Part shown: piece after piece, positions 24,824-34,698 of the stretch
How positions within the stretch are numbered: the first letter of the stretch is position 1
Layout of the letters: each line of letters opens with the position of its first letter
Origin: Brasilonema sennae CENA114
GTDB lineage: Bacteria; Cyanobacteriota; Cyanobacteriia; Cyanobacteriales; Nostocaceae
Direction of reading: 5' to 3'
DNA length: 64,000 nucleotides
Assembly: GCF_006968745.1 (NCBI RefSeq)
Contig: NZ_CP030118.1
Span: forward strand, 62,001 to 126,000
The notes under the pieces: generated by a model
Told to the model about the DNA's origin: nothing
Databases searched by the model: none
What the model saw: only the letters and a program-made list of their open reading frames with translations
Translations under genes and position numbers: made by a program

Positions 24824-27424
24824 ATGAAGAGACACCATTTCATCCGGTATTACTTGGTTTTGGCTGTTATAACCGCTTTGTTGTGTGTCCTTGGTTCACC
24901 TGTGCTGGCAAAACTTCCTGCCTCACCTGCTGCTCCTACTTCTTTACAGCAAGAGGGAAAAGTACTGTATGATAATGGACGGTATGCTGAAACTGTGCAG
25001 GTATTGCAGCAAGAAGCTCTGCAATACCGATCGCAAGGAGATAATCTCAGACTTGCTGCAACTTTGAGTAACCTTTGTTTGGCTTACCAACAACTTGGTG
25101 CGTGGAATGATGCAAAGCAGGCGATCGCACAAAGCTTAAATATTTTAGGATATCCGCAGCAGCAGATCAGGGGACAAGCACACCCGAAACTTAAAGTTCT
25201 TGCCCAAAGTCTTGATATACTAGGTCGTTTGCAACTCGTAACAGGACAACCACAAGAGGCTTTGGTAACTTGGCAGGACGCGCAAAAGGTTTATAGCAAT
25301 ATTGATGATAAAAATGGCGTCGTGCGATCGCGCATCAATCAAGCAGAAGCATTACGAACTCAAGGTTTTTACCGTCGTGCAGAAAAAACCCTGGAAGATG
25401 TTTCTAAAATTTTACAATCACAGCCAGACTCTTTAGAAAAGACAGTGGGGTTGCGATCGCTTGGTGATGTCCTTCAGGTAGTGGGTAAACTGAAAGATTC
25501 TCAAGATGCTTTACAACAAAGTCTCGAAATTGCCCAACGCCTGAAATCTCCAGCCCAGATCGGCGCAAGTCTTTTTAGTTTAGGAAATAACGCCACTACA
25601 CAGCAGCAAACACAACAAGCAATAGAATTTTATCAAAAAACAGTTCAAGTATCTCCCTCACCTCTGACAAAAGTCCAAGCGCAACTCAATCAGTTGACTC
25701 TTCTGATTGAGAATCAACAATTAGCACAAGCGCAAACTCTGATACCATTGATTCAACCCCAACTCGACACACTCCCCCTGACTCGTTCTGCTATCTACGC
25801 TCGGATTAACTTTGCTCATAGTCTCGGGAAGCTAACCCTGAGCGGAGTCGAAGCGTTAGGAGGACAAACACTCACCCCATCTTCCTCTACTCAACTGCTG
25901 ACTACTGCTGTTCAACAAGCCCGCGATTTGGGTGACAAGCAATCAGAGGCATATGCTTTGGGAAGTTTGGGTGGTTTGTACGAAAAAGCTGGGCAGTGGT
26001 CCGAGGCGCAAAATTTGACGCAACAAGCGTTACTATTAGCACAGGCAAGTCACGCACCAGAAATTGCTTATCGCTGGCAATGGCAACTAGGAAGATTACT
26101 CAAGGCAAAAGGAGATATAAAGAAAGCGATCGCAGCCTACGATAGTGCTGTAGACACTCTTCAGTCTTTGCGCAGTGACTTAGCAGCAGTGACACAAGAT
26201 GTGCAGTTCTCTTTTCGAGACAGTGTAGAACCTGTTTATCGGCAATCAGTGGAATTACTTCTAAAAGAGCAACAAACACAACCTAATAACAAAAATTTAG
26301 AAAAAGCTCGTCAGCAAATTGAAGCATTACAATTAGCAGAATTAGACAATTTCTTCCGGCAAGCTTGCTTACTCGGTCAAAAAGTTCTACTCGACAAAGT
26401 GGTAGATCGAGATAACCCCACTGCTGCTATTCTTTACCCGATTATTCTTGAAGGCGAACTTCAAGTCATTGTCAAAATCCCTAAACAACCCTTGCAACAC
26501 TATACCACCAAGATTAGCCAAGCCGAAGTGGAAAAAATTGTCGGCGAACTGCGGCAGAATCTTGTCCAACCATATGCGATTAAAGCATTCAAAACCCAGT
26601 CGCAACAGGTATATAATTGGTTGATCAAACCAATTGAGTTTCAACTGCAAAAAAGTGGGGTAAATACCCTCGTGTTTATACCAGATGGAGCGTTGCGCAA
26701 TATACCGCTATCTGCACTTTACGATGGCAAGCAATATTTAGTGGAGAAATATGCGATCGCCCTGAGCATAGGTTTGCAACTTCAAAATCCCAAACCCCTA
26801 GCGCGGGGGCGGCTGAATGCTCTCACCGCAGGGCTGACTCAACCGCCACTGGGATATAGCCAATTTTCACCCTTACCTGCAATTAAGACAGAGTTAAACT
26901 TGATAGCCCAAGCTGGAATATCAACAACCAGCCTTTTGGATCAGCAATTCACCAAACAAGCTTGGATAAGCAAAGTGAATGCTACTCGGTTCAACATTTT
27001 ACATCTGGCAACACACGGTCAGTTTAGTTCACGTGCTGATCAGACTTTTATTTTAGCTGCCAATGGTCCAATTAACGTTACAGATTTCGACAATATGCTT
27101 CGTACGCGGGATGAAAAAAAACCAGAAGGTGTGCAACTGTTGGTTTTAAGTGCTTGCCAAACAGCAGCCGGAGACAACCGTGCAGCTTTAGGTTTAGCTG
27201 GTGCAGCCTTCAAAGCGGGTGCACGCAGTACAGTCGCATCCTTGTGGCAAATTGATGATGAATCAACAGCACAGTTTGTTGGTGCTTTTTACACACAGTT
27301 GAAGAACGCCAATATGAGTAAAGCACAAGCTTTGCGTCTTGCTCAGCTACAACTATTGAAACATCCTAACTACAGTTCTCCTAGCTTTTGGTCTGCTTAT
27401 GTTTTAATTGGTAATTGGCTTTAA
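24824..27424 (+). CDS. Exported TPR-CHAT protein (caspase-like peptidase domain)
   Basis: The 866-residue protein begins with a signal peptide (MKRHHFIRYYLVLAVITALL, then LGSPVLA). Residues about 40-440 form tetratricopeptide repeats (for example GKVLYDNGRYAETVQVLQQEA). The C-terminal CHAT domain (about 560-866) has both catalytic motifs: HLATHGQFS with His731 and LSACQTAAGD with Cys778, so it should be an active cysteine peptidase. Placement 55 nt after TpsB suggests co-transcription and perhaps export or maturation of a TPS substrate; that link is inferred. A repeat of the type CTGAGCGGAGTCGAAG at about 25839 is read in frame. Confidence 0.88.
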   Translation: MKRHHFIRYYLVLAVITALLCVLGSPVLAKLPASPAAPTSLQQEGKVLYDNGRYAETVQVLQQEALQYRSQGDNLRLAATLSNLCLAYQQLGAWNDAKQAIAQSLNILGYPQQQIRGQAHPKLKVLAQSLDILGRLQLVTGQPQEALVTWQDAQKVYSNIDDKNGVVRSRINQAEALRTQGFYRRAEKTLEDVSKILQSQPDSLEKTVGLRSLGDVLQVVGKLKDSQDALQQSLEIAQRLKSPAQIGASLFSLGNNATTQQQTQQAIEFYQKTVQVSPSPLTKVQAQLNQLTLLIENQQLAQAQTLIPLIQPQLDTLPLTRSAIYARINFAHSLGKLTLSGVEALGGQTLTPSSSTQLLTTAVQQARDLGDKQSEAYALGSLGGLYEKAGQWSEAQNLTQQALLLAQASHAPEIAYRWQWQLGRLLKAKGDIKKAIAAYDSAVDTLQSLRSDLAAVTQDVQFSFRDSVEPVYRQSVELLLKEQQTQPNNKNLEKARQQIEALQLAELDNFFRQACLLGQKVLLDKVVDRDNPTAAILYPIILEGELQVIVKIPKQPLQHYTTKISQAEVEKIVGELRQNLVQPYAIKAFKTQSQQVYNWLIKPIEFQLQKSGVNTLVFIPDGALRNIPLSALYDGKQYLVEKYAIALSIGLQLQNPKPLARGRLNALTAGLTQPPLGYSQFSPLPAIKTELNLIAQAGISTTSLLDQQFTKQAWISKVNATRFNILHLATHGQFSSRADQTFILAANGPINVTDFDNMLRTRDEKKPEGVQLLVLSACQTAAGDNRAALGLAGAAFKAGARSTVASLWQIDDESTAQFVGAFYTQLKNANMSKAQALRLAQLQLLKHPNYSSPSFWSAYVLIGNWL

Positions 27425-28599
27425 TTTGTCCTGTTATTTCTTTGAGTCCGAAGCGAAGCCAGCCAGCCAAAAAATTTAGTTTTATTATCTTGATTTTTTA
27501 GCGTTGGCTTGCTTCAAGATTTCAGAAGAAACAAATTGTTTTTTGATTGCTGCAACTGCTCCTAAATCCCATTCATAATCTTGATATAAGTCTTCTGTAG
27601 GATTCTGGATAGCAAACAGCGATTGAAAGTCAGGGCGTTGTCGCAATTGTACCTGTTGCAGCAGTTGACAACTAGGGGCGTAACTTACGCCGTTAGGAAA
27701 AATATCGCATAAGAAATCGCCGTTAGCCAAAGGAAGTGCATGGAGAGGAAATAGGTGCAGGTAGTGATGGGGAATGAGGACAAGGCGCGAACAAGTCTCT
27801 GGTACTAGCTTGAGAATGTCCTCCAAATGCAAAATTTCAGCGAGACGACTGAGGCGAGAGGCAAGACTATTTTTCCACTCAGTTTTTTCTGGCTGATTGT
27901 AAGCCGTGAGATACTCGTTAACCCAATTTATCCAAGCATTCTCCTCATCAGCTTGGTTAGATGTCTTCAAGCGTTGGAGGTTATCACGCGTGATAATGAA
28001 TGTCTCAATGCCTGCACTGGTGATATACCACTCGATAACGGCAGTTTGGTCATCTAAAGTTGCTTGGAATTGGTCAAAATTGAAGCCATAACCAATAGGG
28101 AGGTAGCTGTCTTGTAATTCTTTGCGTTTCTCTCGTAACTGCTGGAGATGTTGCGCTAGGGCTTTTGGGTTTTCGGCTTTGTGATTTTGGAGTTGATTCT
28201 GACCACTAGCAATTTCACGTCGAAGTTGTTCTAGTTGAGTAACAACTTCTGGAGGAAAAATGGTATTTAGGTCACGCTCAAGGATAAGTTCAACTAAGTT
28301 ACGGGTTTTGCTGCGCTCAACATATTCAAAAGCTTCAGTGATGTTGCCCAATTCCAAACAAACTTTTACCATGCGCCTATAAAGTTTGTTCCATTCTTCT
28401 GCTTGTTTGCGTTTGCTTTGATCACCAGAAACAATTTCCCCGCGCAACAACTCTGCTGTTTCAATAGCAGAATGAAAAGTTGTGTAAGCTTCAGTTAAGC
28501 GTTGTGCATCTTGGTAAGCAATACCCAGGTTGAATGATGTGTCAGCATGGTTTTGGGGAAACGCTTGGCGGGTGTAAACTTCCAACGCAGCAGAGAAAG

Positions 28600-29600
28600 A
28601 TGCGATCGCCAATTCTATATTCTGTGCTTTCTCCCCCAATATTCTGTCAGAGTAAGCAGCCGCCAGATTATTTTGTGTCGCCGCCCAATCTTGCGGGAAG
28701 GCGTCGCGGGTTCTTACGGACAATGCAGCGGTATAGGATGCGATCGCCAATTCTAAATTCTGTGCTTTCTCCCCCAATATTCTGTCAGAGTAAGCAGCCG
28801 CCAGATTATTTTGTGTCGCCGCCCAATCTTGCGGGAAGGCGTCGCGGGTTCTTACGGACAATGCAGCGGTGTAAGATGCGATCGCCAATTCTAAATTCTG
28901 TGCTTTCTCCCCCAATATTCTGTAAGGTAAGCAGCCCCCAGATTATTTTGCGTCGCCGCCCAATCTTGCGGGAAAGCGTCGCGGGTTCTAACAGACAAAG
29001 CAGCGGTATAAGATGCGATCGCCAATTCTAAATTCTGTGCTTTCTCCCCCAATATTCTGTAAGGTAAGCAGCCCCCAGATTATTTTGCGTCGCCGCCCAA
29101 TCTTGCGGGAAGGCGTCGCGGGTTCTAACAGACAAAGCATTGGTGTAAGATGCGATCGCCAATTCTAAATTCTGTGCTTTCTCCCCCAATATTCTGTAAA
29201 GGTAAGCATTCCCCAGATTATTTTGCGTCGTCGCCCAATCTTGCGGGAAAGCGTCGCGGGTTCTTACGGACAATGCAGCGGTGTAAGATGCGATCGCCAA
29301 TTCTAAATTCTGTGCTTTCTCCCCTAATATTCTGTTACAGTAAGCAGTCCCCAGATTATTTTGCGTATCTGCCCAATCTTGCGGGAAAGCGTCGCGGGTT
29401 CTTACGGACAAAGCATTGGTGTAAGATGCGATCGCCAATTCTAAATTCTGTGCTTTCTCGCCCAATATTCTGTCACAGTAAGCATTCCCCAGATTATTTT
29501 GCGCGTGTGCCCAATCTTGGGGGAAGGCGTCACGGGTGAACACGGTTAAGATAGCTTCATAACCAGCGATCGCAATTTCCATGTTGCTGGCTTTGTCACC
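28600..29600 (-). repeat. Tandem 138-bp TPR-coding repeats
   Basis: The anchor CGATCGC recurs at 28603, 28741, 28879, 29016, 29153, 29291, 29429 and 29567. The spacings are 138, 138, 137, 137, 138, 138 and 138. The units are nearly identical in DNA, which points to recent amplification or gene conversion. The two 137-bp units share the same one-base loss (CTTACAG where other copies read CTTTACAG or CTCTGACAG). Confidence 0.92.
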
Positions 29601-30224
29601 CAAGGGGAATTGCTGAATCAGATTACTAACATTGCCAATATATCCAGCGATGGATTGTATGTCATTTGTCTGAACTTTCGCCAGCCTATTTGTCACCCAA
29701 CGCCGCAAGACTTCTACTAAATTCAGATTGAGATATTTTGTGTTGTTTGCCAGTAACGGGTAAACTACCCGCGCATCACCTCTACTTTCTGCTGTTGCTC
29801 GCAGTACCGTCATCAAGAATTGCAGATGCGCTTGTAAATCCTCTTCTGAAATGTTCACAGCAGTTGGTGAGGATAAATTCAACGCTTCCCTCAACTGAAT
29901 TGCCAGATTTCTCAACTCACATCTTGCACCTAACCGAACAAACCCGTAAAAGGCAAATAAGGAGTACAAAAATATAACAGAAGATGAATCAATAATTTAA
30001 GTACATAAGAGTGATAAAGAAACTTAAAGTAGCCGTAATTTTACATAAAAAGCTTCCAAAAATACAAGATGTAGGGATGACTATTTGCGTCATCCTGTAG
30101 TGCGATCGCCTACGGCGAGCGCGGAGCGCCAGCGCTAACTTTAATTTCAAAAACGGAATTTGCTTTGATAGCAGAAAATATGAGAGAAAGGGCGTGAAAT
30201 ATCGAATTTTTTATAGCAAGAACA

Positions 30225-31366
30225 ATGCTTACCTACGCCCAAAAGCTAGTATACAATCTCAAAGAGTTAATGCCGACGCAATACCAAAAAGATAATCTTG
30301 ATGCAATGCTGGGATGATTTTTGGAAGCGCAAGGGCATCCCTTACCTGAACACTCTCAAACCAAATCTCCGAGTGCATTGAGTCGGTTTTTAAATATCAA
30401 TCCTTGGTCAACAAGGGATATGATTCGTATTGTTCGTAACCATGTATTAGAGACGAGCTTAAAGGTTTTTTCAGCAGAAGGGAAAGGACGTAAACTATTT
30501 TTACAGGTTATCATTGACCTAACGACTCTTGAAAAACGGGGTAAATTTAAAAACTTTGAGGATTTAATAAGAGTTTATAACGGTAAACGTGGTCTGCATA
30601 TAGTAGTAGTTTATTTAGTTGTCGGAAAGTGGCGCATACCTTGGAACTTCCGTGTTTGGAGAGGTAAGGGTACACCTTCACCCGCTCAACTAGGACTCAG
30701 GTTAGTTAAGCGTTTACCTAAATCTTTAACTGAACGCTTTCGGGTGAATATTTTGGTTGATACGGCTTTTGGGAGCGTGGAATTTCTTCATGGTGTACGC
30801 AAGTTGAAATATCATGCGGTTACAGGTGTGGCTATTAACCGTAAATTAGTTGATGGAAGAGTTTTAAGACATTTACACAAACAGGGACAACAAGTCCGTT
30901 TGGTTGGTTTAAAGTTTCCCGTTACCGTATCTTGGTATTACTTAAAGCGCGATAAGGGCAAGCTTGAAAAACGTTTTGTCTTGTCTACTCGTCCCATTAA
31001 AGCTTCTACTCTCAAGTGGTGGGGTAAGCGTCGTTGGCAAATTGAGGGATGGTTTAAAACCGCAAAGCAATGACCCAAAGGGTCACGCTTCGCGAACGTT
31101 TTGGTTTGCACCGTTTTGGACAGGGTTCTCTCCTTGGCATGTATCGCTGGCTGATTCTTTCTCTGACTGCCTACCTCATTGCTCATTGGACTTATCTTCA
31201 TATTCAGTCTGGATCACCACCTGATTGGGGTCAGGCTGCACAAACTGCCTTAGAATCAATTTTTACCCAAATAGTCGTGTCTCTTCTTTTACTTGATATT
31301 GAACGCTTAGCTCCCCTCGCACGTAGTTGTGGTTTTGACATTCATATTTCCAGGTGCAAGATGTGA
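30225..31366 (+). pseudogene. DDE (IS4-like) transposase with a nonsense codon and a 26-bp insertion
   Basis: The frame starts at ATG 30225 (MLTYAQKLVYNLKELMPTQY), meets TGA at 30315-30317 after 30 codons, and continues in the same frame (FLEAQGHPLPEH). The DDE-type core includes NILVDTAFGSVEFL, and RRWQIEGWFKTAK carries the R-x3-E-x6-K part of the IS4 signature. After AKQ a 26-nt insert (31071-31096) breaks the frame; deleting it restores QRFGLHRFGQGSLLGMYRWLILSL to the end at 31366. The copy is therefore inactive. Confidence 0.83.
31071..31096 (+). repeat. 26-bp short dispersed repeat inserted in the transposase gene
   Basis: The insert consists of the palindrome TGACCCAAAGGGTCA followed by CGCTTCGCGAA. 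Its exact removal restores the coding frame. Size and structure fit the short dispersed repeats described in Nostoc-type genomes. Confidence 0.65.
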
Positions 31367-31554
31367 GTCAACCAATTCGCAGCATTTTCATTCCCCTGCT
31401 GTGACATATACTCCGCCACGCCTTCCAGCATGAGCAAGAATTCAGCATCAAGTAAATCAAGGTTCGCCTGTAAAATCTCTGCTTCTTCCTCACTCGGGCA
31501 ATTCAGCAGTTTTTTAATCAAGTCGAGATAAGCTTGCTGGCGCTGTTCGTTCAT

Positions 31555-32174
31555 GGGCAGGCACTGGTGTTATAAATCACAATATTATTAAGTTTCAATA
31601 GTATTGCCTAGTATTCCGGAAAAATACGGTCACACTAAGTTGCATTCTTACGTATCACCTTGCTCCGCCCTTACGGGCAGCCCTCTCCTTACCAAGCGAA
31701 TCCAACGTTGGTGGGCACTGCCGATTCATGATACAACAATGACTAGGAGCGTAAGCAGTGCCCACCCTACGGCTTCGCGCTGTGACGAATACCTCGGCGG
31801 TCGGAACCTCACCCTGCCCTATCGGGCATCCCTCTCCTTATTAAGGAGAGGGAAAGATTTTAGCGCAGCTAAAAGCGAGGGTGAGGTCAAATCAACATGG
31901 ATAAAACGAATCCATCTTCGGCTATGCAGTTCTGAACGTTATATATACCGCGAAGTTCAAACACTCGTCAGCGAGTCTCAAACACTGGTCGCTGAGTGTT
32001 TAGCGTACCGCTTAACCTTCAAAACACTCGCTACAAATTAAGATTTCCAGTCATTCACCAACTAAATACCTTTTACCACCAGTTGCGCTGTCATGAAGCT
32101 GAATTTATCTGCGCACACCTATTGCATTATTCATAGAATAGCATAAAATCTAAATTTTTTGTAGGCGATCGCCC
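31555..32174. other. Intergenic region with dispersed repeats
   Basis: Two blocks resemble common cyanobacterial intergenic repeats. One at about 31655-31770 includes GTGGGCACTGCCGATTC and its partner GCAGTGCCCACCC. The other at about 31795-31890 includes CTCTCCTTATTAAGGAGAG, a perfect palindromic core. A third part (31955-32035) repeats the motif CAAACACT. Open frames here have no protein-like character. Confidence 0.5.
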
Positions 32175-33005
32175 TTGACTTACGACAACACCTGTAAATA
32201 CCTTGCGGAAAACTACCCAGCCGATTTTGCCAGATGGTTACTCGCGTCCGACACCTCAGATATCGAGGTACTAAAAACCGAACTCAACCTAGAACCAATT
32301 CGCGCAGACTCACTTACCTTCCTGCAAATTTCCAACCAAATCCTGCATTTAGAGTTTCAAACTTCACCAAAATCCACGCCTCCACTCGACTTCCGGATGC
32401 TGGATTACTACACAAGATTGAAACGACAATACTGGTGGGATATTGAGCAAGTGTTGATTTTCTTACAAGCCACTTCCTCAGAAATCGTTTTTAACACTCA
32501 GTATGTAGACAAGAAAACCAGACACGAGTATCGAGTGATTCGTTTATGGGAAGAAGATCCAACACCACTGCTAGCTAACCCCGCACTTCTACCACTGGCG
32601 ACATTGGCGAGAACCGACTCACCCCAAGACTTATTAGAACAAGTCGCCGCTGCTGTCGATATGATTGAGTCAAGGGAAGAACGACAGAATATATCAGCTT
32701 GCGTACAGGTTTTAGCTGGTTTGAGGTTTCCAAAAAATTTGATGAGACAGCTATTTAGAGAGGAAATTATGCAAGAATCTGTGATTTACCAAGACATTTT
32801 GCAAAAGGGAAAAGAACAAGGAAAGAAACAGGAGGCGCTAGAACTGATTTTACGTCTTTTGACACGTCGGTTTGGTGTAATTGAGTCGGAGGTACAACAG
32901 CAGATTCGCAGTTTATCTATTACTCAGTTAGAGGAGTTAGCTGAGGCGCTGTTGGATTTCTCTAATCCCAGCGATTTAGTCAATTACCTGGGGAATATCT
33001 CCTAA
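32175..33005 (+). CDS. Rpn-family PD-(D/E)XK nuclease / putative transposase
   Basis: The 276-residue protein probably starts at TTG 32175 (MTYDNTCKYLAENYPADFARWLL). The nuclease core is seen as ADSLTFLQISNQILHLEFQTSP, with the D ... ExQ metal-site pattern, then LDYYTRLKRQYWWDIEQVLIFL and YRVIRLWEED. The C-terminal helical part (about residues 210-270) is a DUF4351-type tail (LELILRLLTRRFGVIESEVQQQIRSLSITQLEELAEALLDF). Relatives promote RecA-independent recombination or act as defence nucleases; cyanobacteria hold many copies. It sits alone beside the IS-damaged region. Confidence 0.82.
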   Translation: MTYDNTCKYLAENYPADFARWLLASDTSDIEVLKTELNLEPIRADSLTFLQISNQILHLEFQTSPKSTPPLDFRMLDYYTRLKRQYWWDIEQVLIFLQATSSEIVFNTQYVDKKTRHEYRVIRLWEEDPTPLLANPALLPLATLARTDSPQDLLEQVAAAVDMIESREERQNISACVQVLAGLRFPKNLMRQLFREEIMQESVIYQDILQKGKEQGKKQEALELILRLLTRRFGVIESEVQQQIRSLSITQLEELAEALLDFSNPSDLVNYLGNIS

Positions 33006-33032
33006 ATCATAAGCCCTACAGGCACGAGAAAG

Positions 33033-33213
33033 AAGATCCCCGACTTCTCAATACCGTCCCGATAAGATCCCCCCGCCAGCGGCGATCCCCTTAAAAACGG
33101 GGTGAATGGCTAAAATAGCCCCCCTTTTTAAGGGGGGTTGGAGGGATCTCCTTTGAGATAACCTCCTTAAGCGAACCGTATTGCCCGACAAGTTTTGCGA
33201 AGTCGGGGATCTT
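33033..33213. mobile_element. 181-bp MITE-like element with nested inverted repeats
   Basis: The outer ends, AAGATCCCCGACTTC (33033-33047) and its complement (33199-33213), are a perfect 15-bp inverted repeat. Inside lies a second inverted structure, with GATCCCCTTAAAAACGGGG on one side and CCCCCTTTTTAAGGGGGG and GGGATC on the other. No coding capacity is seen. It occupies part of the 642-bp gap before the DUF1822 gene; the rest (33214-33647) is AT-rich with nothing recognisable. Confidence 0.6.
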
Positions 33214-33647
33214 AATTTTTGAATTTGGGATCGCAACTGGGAATAATAAATAAGGTTCTTTGCTTCCTATAGTTGGTGAACCAAAATCCGAGTAAATTAT
33301 TCCCCTACATCTGTCAACACTTGATTACTAATCCTGTGTTTGCCGGTACAGATGTGGGGGATTTTTTTCTCAGAAATTGTTAAAAATTATTACAATATTT
33401 TGCCCAACTCTATTGGTAAGACGCTTAATTTAGCTTTTCAATTAAGATATAAAACTCATATTTGATTTTTGACGAAGCTAGCTACATTTGATGTTAAGCG
33501 TTAAGAGTTAAGCGTTCCCTCTTAAAAATCTTCACGAGTAAGTTCATAAATCAAACCGGATTCCTATATTGCTTTTCTTTACTCTTGCGTAAATAACATA
33601 CCTTGGAACGATATGTATGTAGCAGCGTTCTTCACCGGGGATTTCAT

Positions 33648-34616
33648 ATGAGGCGCACCAACCACAATCTAGACGACTTTGCTTTAACGTTGCCTATTAC
33701 TCAAGCAGCGTGTAGAACTGCCCAGCAGTTTGCCAATCAGCAACCAACTCCTGAAAAAGCCGAACAAGTCCGACTAAATACGCTTTGTGTATGGGTGGTA
33801 AATGAATACTTGGAAATGATGGATATTCCCACTCAGTTAACAGAATGTAACAGTTGGAACTCTATTATGCGTCTATGTAGTGATGTAGCAGACTTAGAGT
33901 TGCCGGGAATCGGGCGTTTAGAGTGTCGTTCCGTGCGTTTGGCGCAAGAAACATGTTACATTCCCCCAGAAACTTGGGAAGAACGAGTGGCTTATGTCGT
34001 TGTCCAAATAGATGAATCGCTTCAGCAAGCAAAGTTACTAGGGTTTGTTCGTAATGTGGCAACTGAAGAATTACTTTTAAGTCAACTGCAACCCTTAGAA
34101 GATTTTATCGAATATCTCGCACAGCTGCGACAAACACCGAGCAGGACATTGGTGAATTTGAGCCAGTGGTTGGTTGGAATCTTCGATGCTGGTTGGCAAA
34201 CAGTTGAATCTTTGTGGAATCAGCCGGAAATTAGACCAGGTTATGCTTTTCGCAATGGTGAGACGCTTGTGCAAAACGATCCTAACAAAACACAAGCACT
34301 TACCAGACGGGCAAAGTTGATTGATTTAGGAATCCAAATTGCCAATCAACCCGTCATATTAATTGTCGAAATTCGACCAAAAACTGATCAACAAACTGGC
34401 GTTCGTCTTCAGTTGCATCCTACAGGTAATAAAATTTACCTTATACCAGGAGTACAACTGACGGTGCTAGATCAGTCTGGAACCGTTTTTCTGGAAGCTC
34501 AAGCCAGAAGTGCAGATAATTACCTGCAATTACAGTTTAGAGGCGAACCTACAGAGCAATTTAGCGTTAAAGTATCATTGAATGATGCAAGTGTCACACA
34601 GAACTTTATCATTTAG
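33648..34616 (+). CDS. DUF1822 family protein
   Basis: ATG at 33648 (MRRTNHNLDDFALTLPITQAA) gives 322 aa; a TTG 45 nt upstream is less likely. The DUF1822 pattern is clear: AEQVRLNTLCVWVVNEYLEMMDIPTQL, then the RLCSDVADLELPGIGRLECRSV segment, YVVVQIDESLQQAKLLGF, and a C-terminal beta-rich domain (KLIDLGIQIANQPVILIVEI onward). The family is confined largely to cyanobacteria and has no known activity. It heads a three-gene unit with the CHAT-CHASE2 and DUF928 genes, an arrangement common in the phylum. Confidence 0.88.
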   Translation: MRRTNHNLDDFALTLPITQAACRTAQQFANQQPTPEKAEQVRLNTLCVWVVNEYLEMMDIPTQLTECNSWNSIMRLCSDVADLELPGIGRLECRSVRLAQETCYIPPETWEERVAYVVVQIDESLQQAKLLGFVRNVATEELLLSQLQPLEDFIEYLAQLRQTPSRTLVNLSQWLVGIFDAGWQTVESLWNQPEIRPGYAFRNGETLVQNDPNKTQALTRRAKLIDLGIQIANQPVILIVEIRPKTDQQTGVRLQLHPTGNKIYLIPGVQLTVLDQSGTVFLEAQARSADNYLQLQFRGEPTEQFSVKVSLNDASVTQNFII

Positions 34617-34698
34617 TCAAAGCCCAAGAGTCAACACTTAAGGCTTCAATTGTTAAAAGTTATTCTGCTTCCCAACTTCGTGTACTTTTGCTTTAATT

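Larger units (their letters stand above)
29916..31367 (+). mobile_element. 1452-bp insertion sequence in the TPR-CHAT gene
   Basis: The ends are a 16-bp perfect inverted repeat (CTCACATCTTGCACCT at 29916 and its complement ending at 31367). The flanking target duplication is TCAA at 29912-29915 and 31368-31371. The single transposase gene is decayed. Length and 4-bp duplication resemble IS701-like elements of the IS4 clan, but the transposase lacks an IS701 motif I recognise, so the family is left open. Confidence 0.88.
27485..31554 (-). pseudogene. TPR-CHAT gene broken by an IS, two frameshifts and a truncated 3' end
   Basis: The original N terminus is at 31554 (MNEQRQQAYLDLIKKLLNC, reading to NENAANWL near 31372). 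The reading continues at 29915 with RNLAIQLREALNLSSPTA; the IS between them is flanked by TCAA duplications, and removing it plus one TCAA joins NWL to RNL in frame. Then come TPRs with a 46-residue unit (GEKAQNLELAIASYTAALS ...). Two units are 137 bp instead of 138, so the frame is lost between about 29060 and 28920. The frame resumes at 28915 and runs through a helical region into a CHAT domain that stops at 27485 just after SSEILKQAN, before the catalytic His and Cys would occur. Each change alone would disable the protein. Confidence 0.88.

Noticed and set aside
28600..29600. Regular repeats that might be taken for a CRISPR array
   Set aside because: The 138-bp period is a coding TPR unit with no unique spacers, and there are no cas genes.
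31604..32041. 145-codon frame between the IS-broken gene and the Rpn nuclease
   Set aside because: It runs across several intergenic repeats and shows no protein-like composition.
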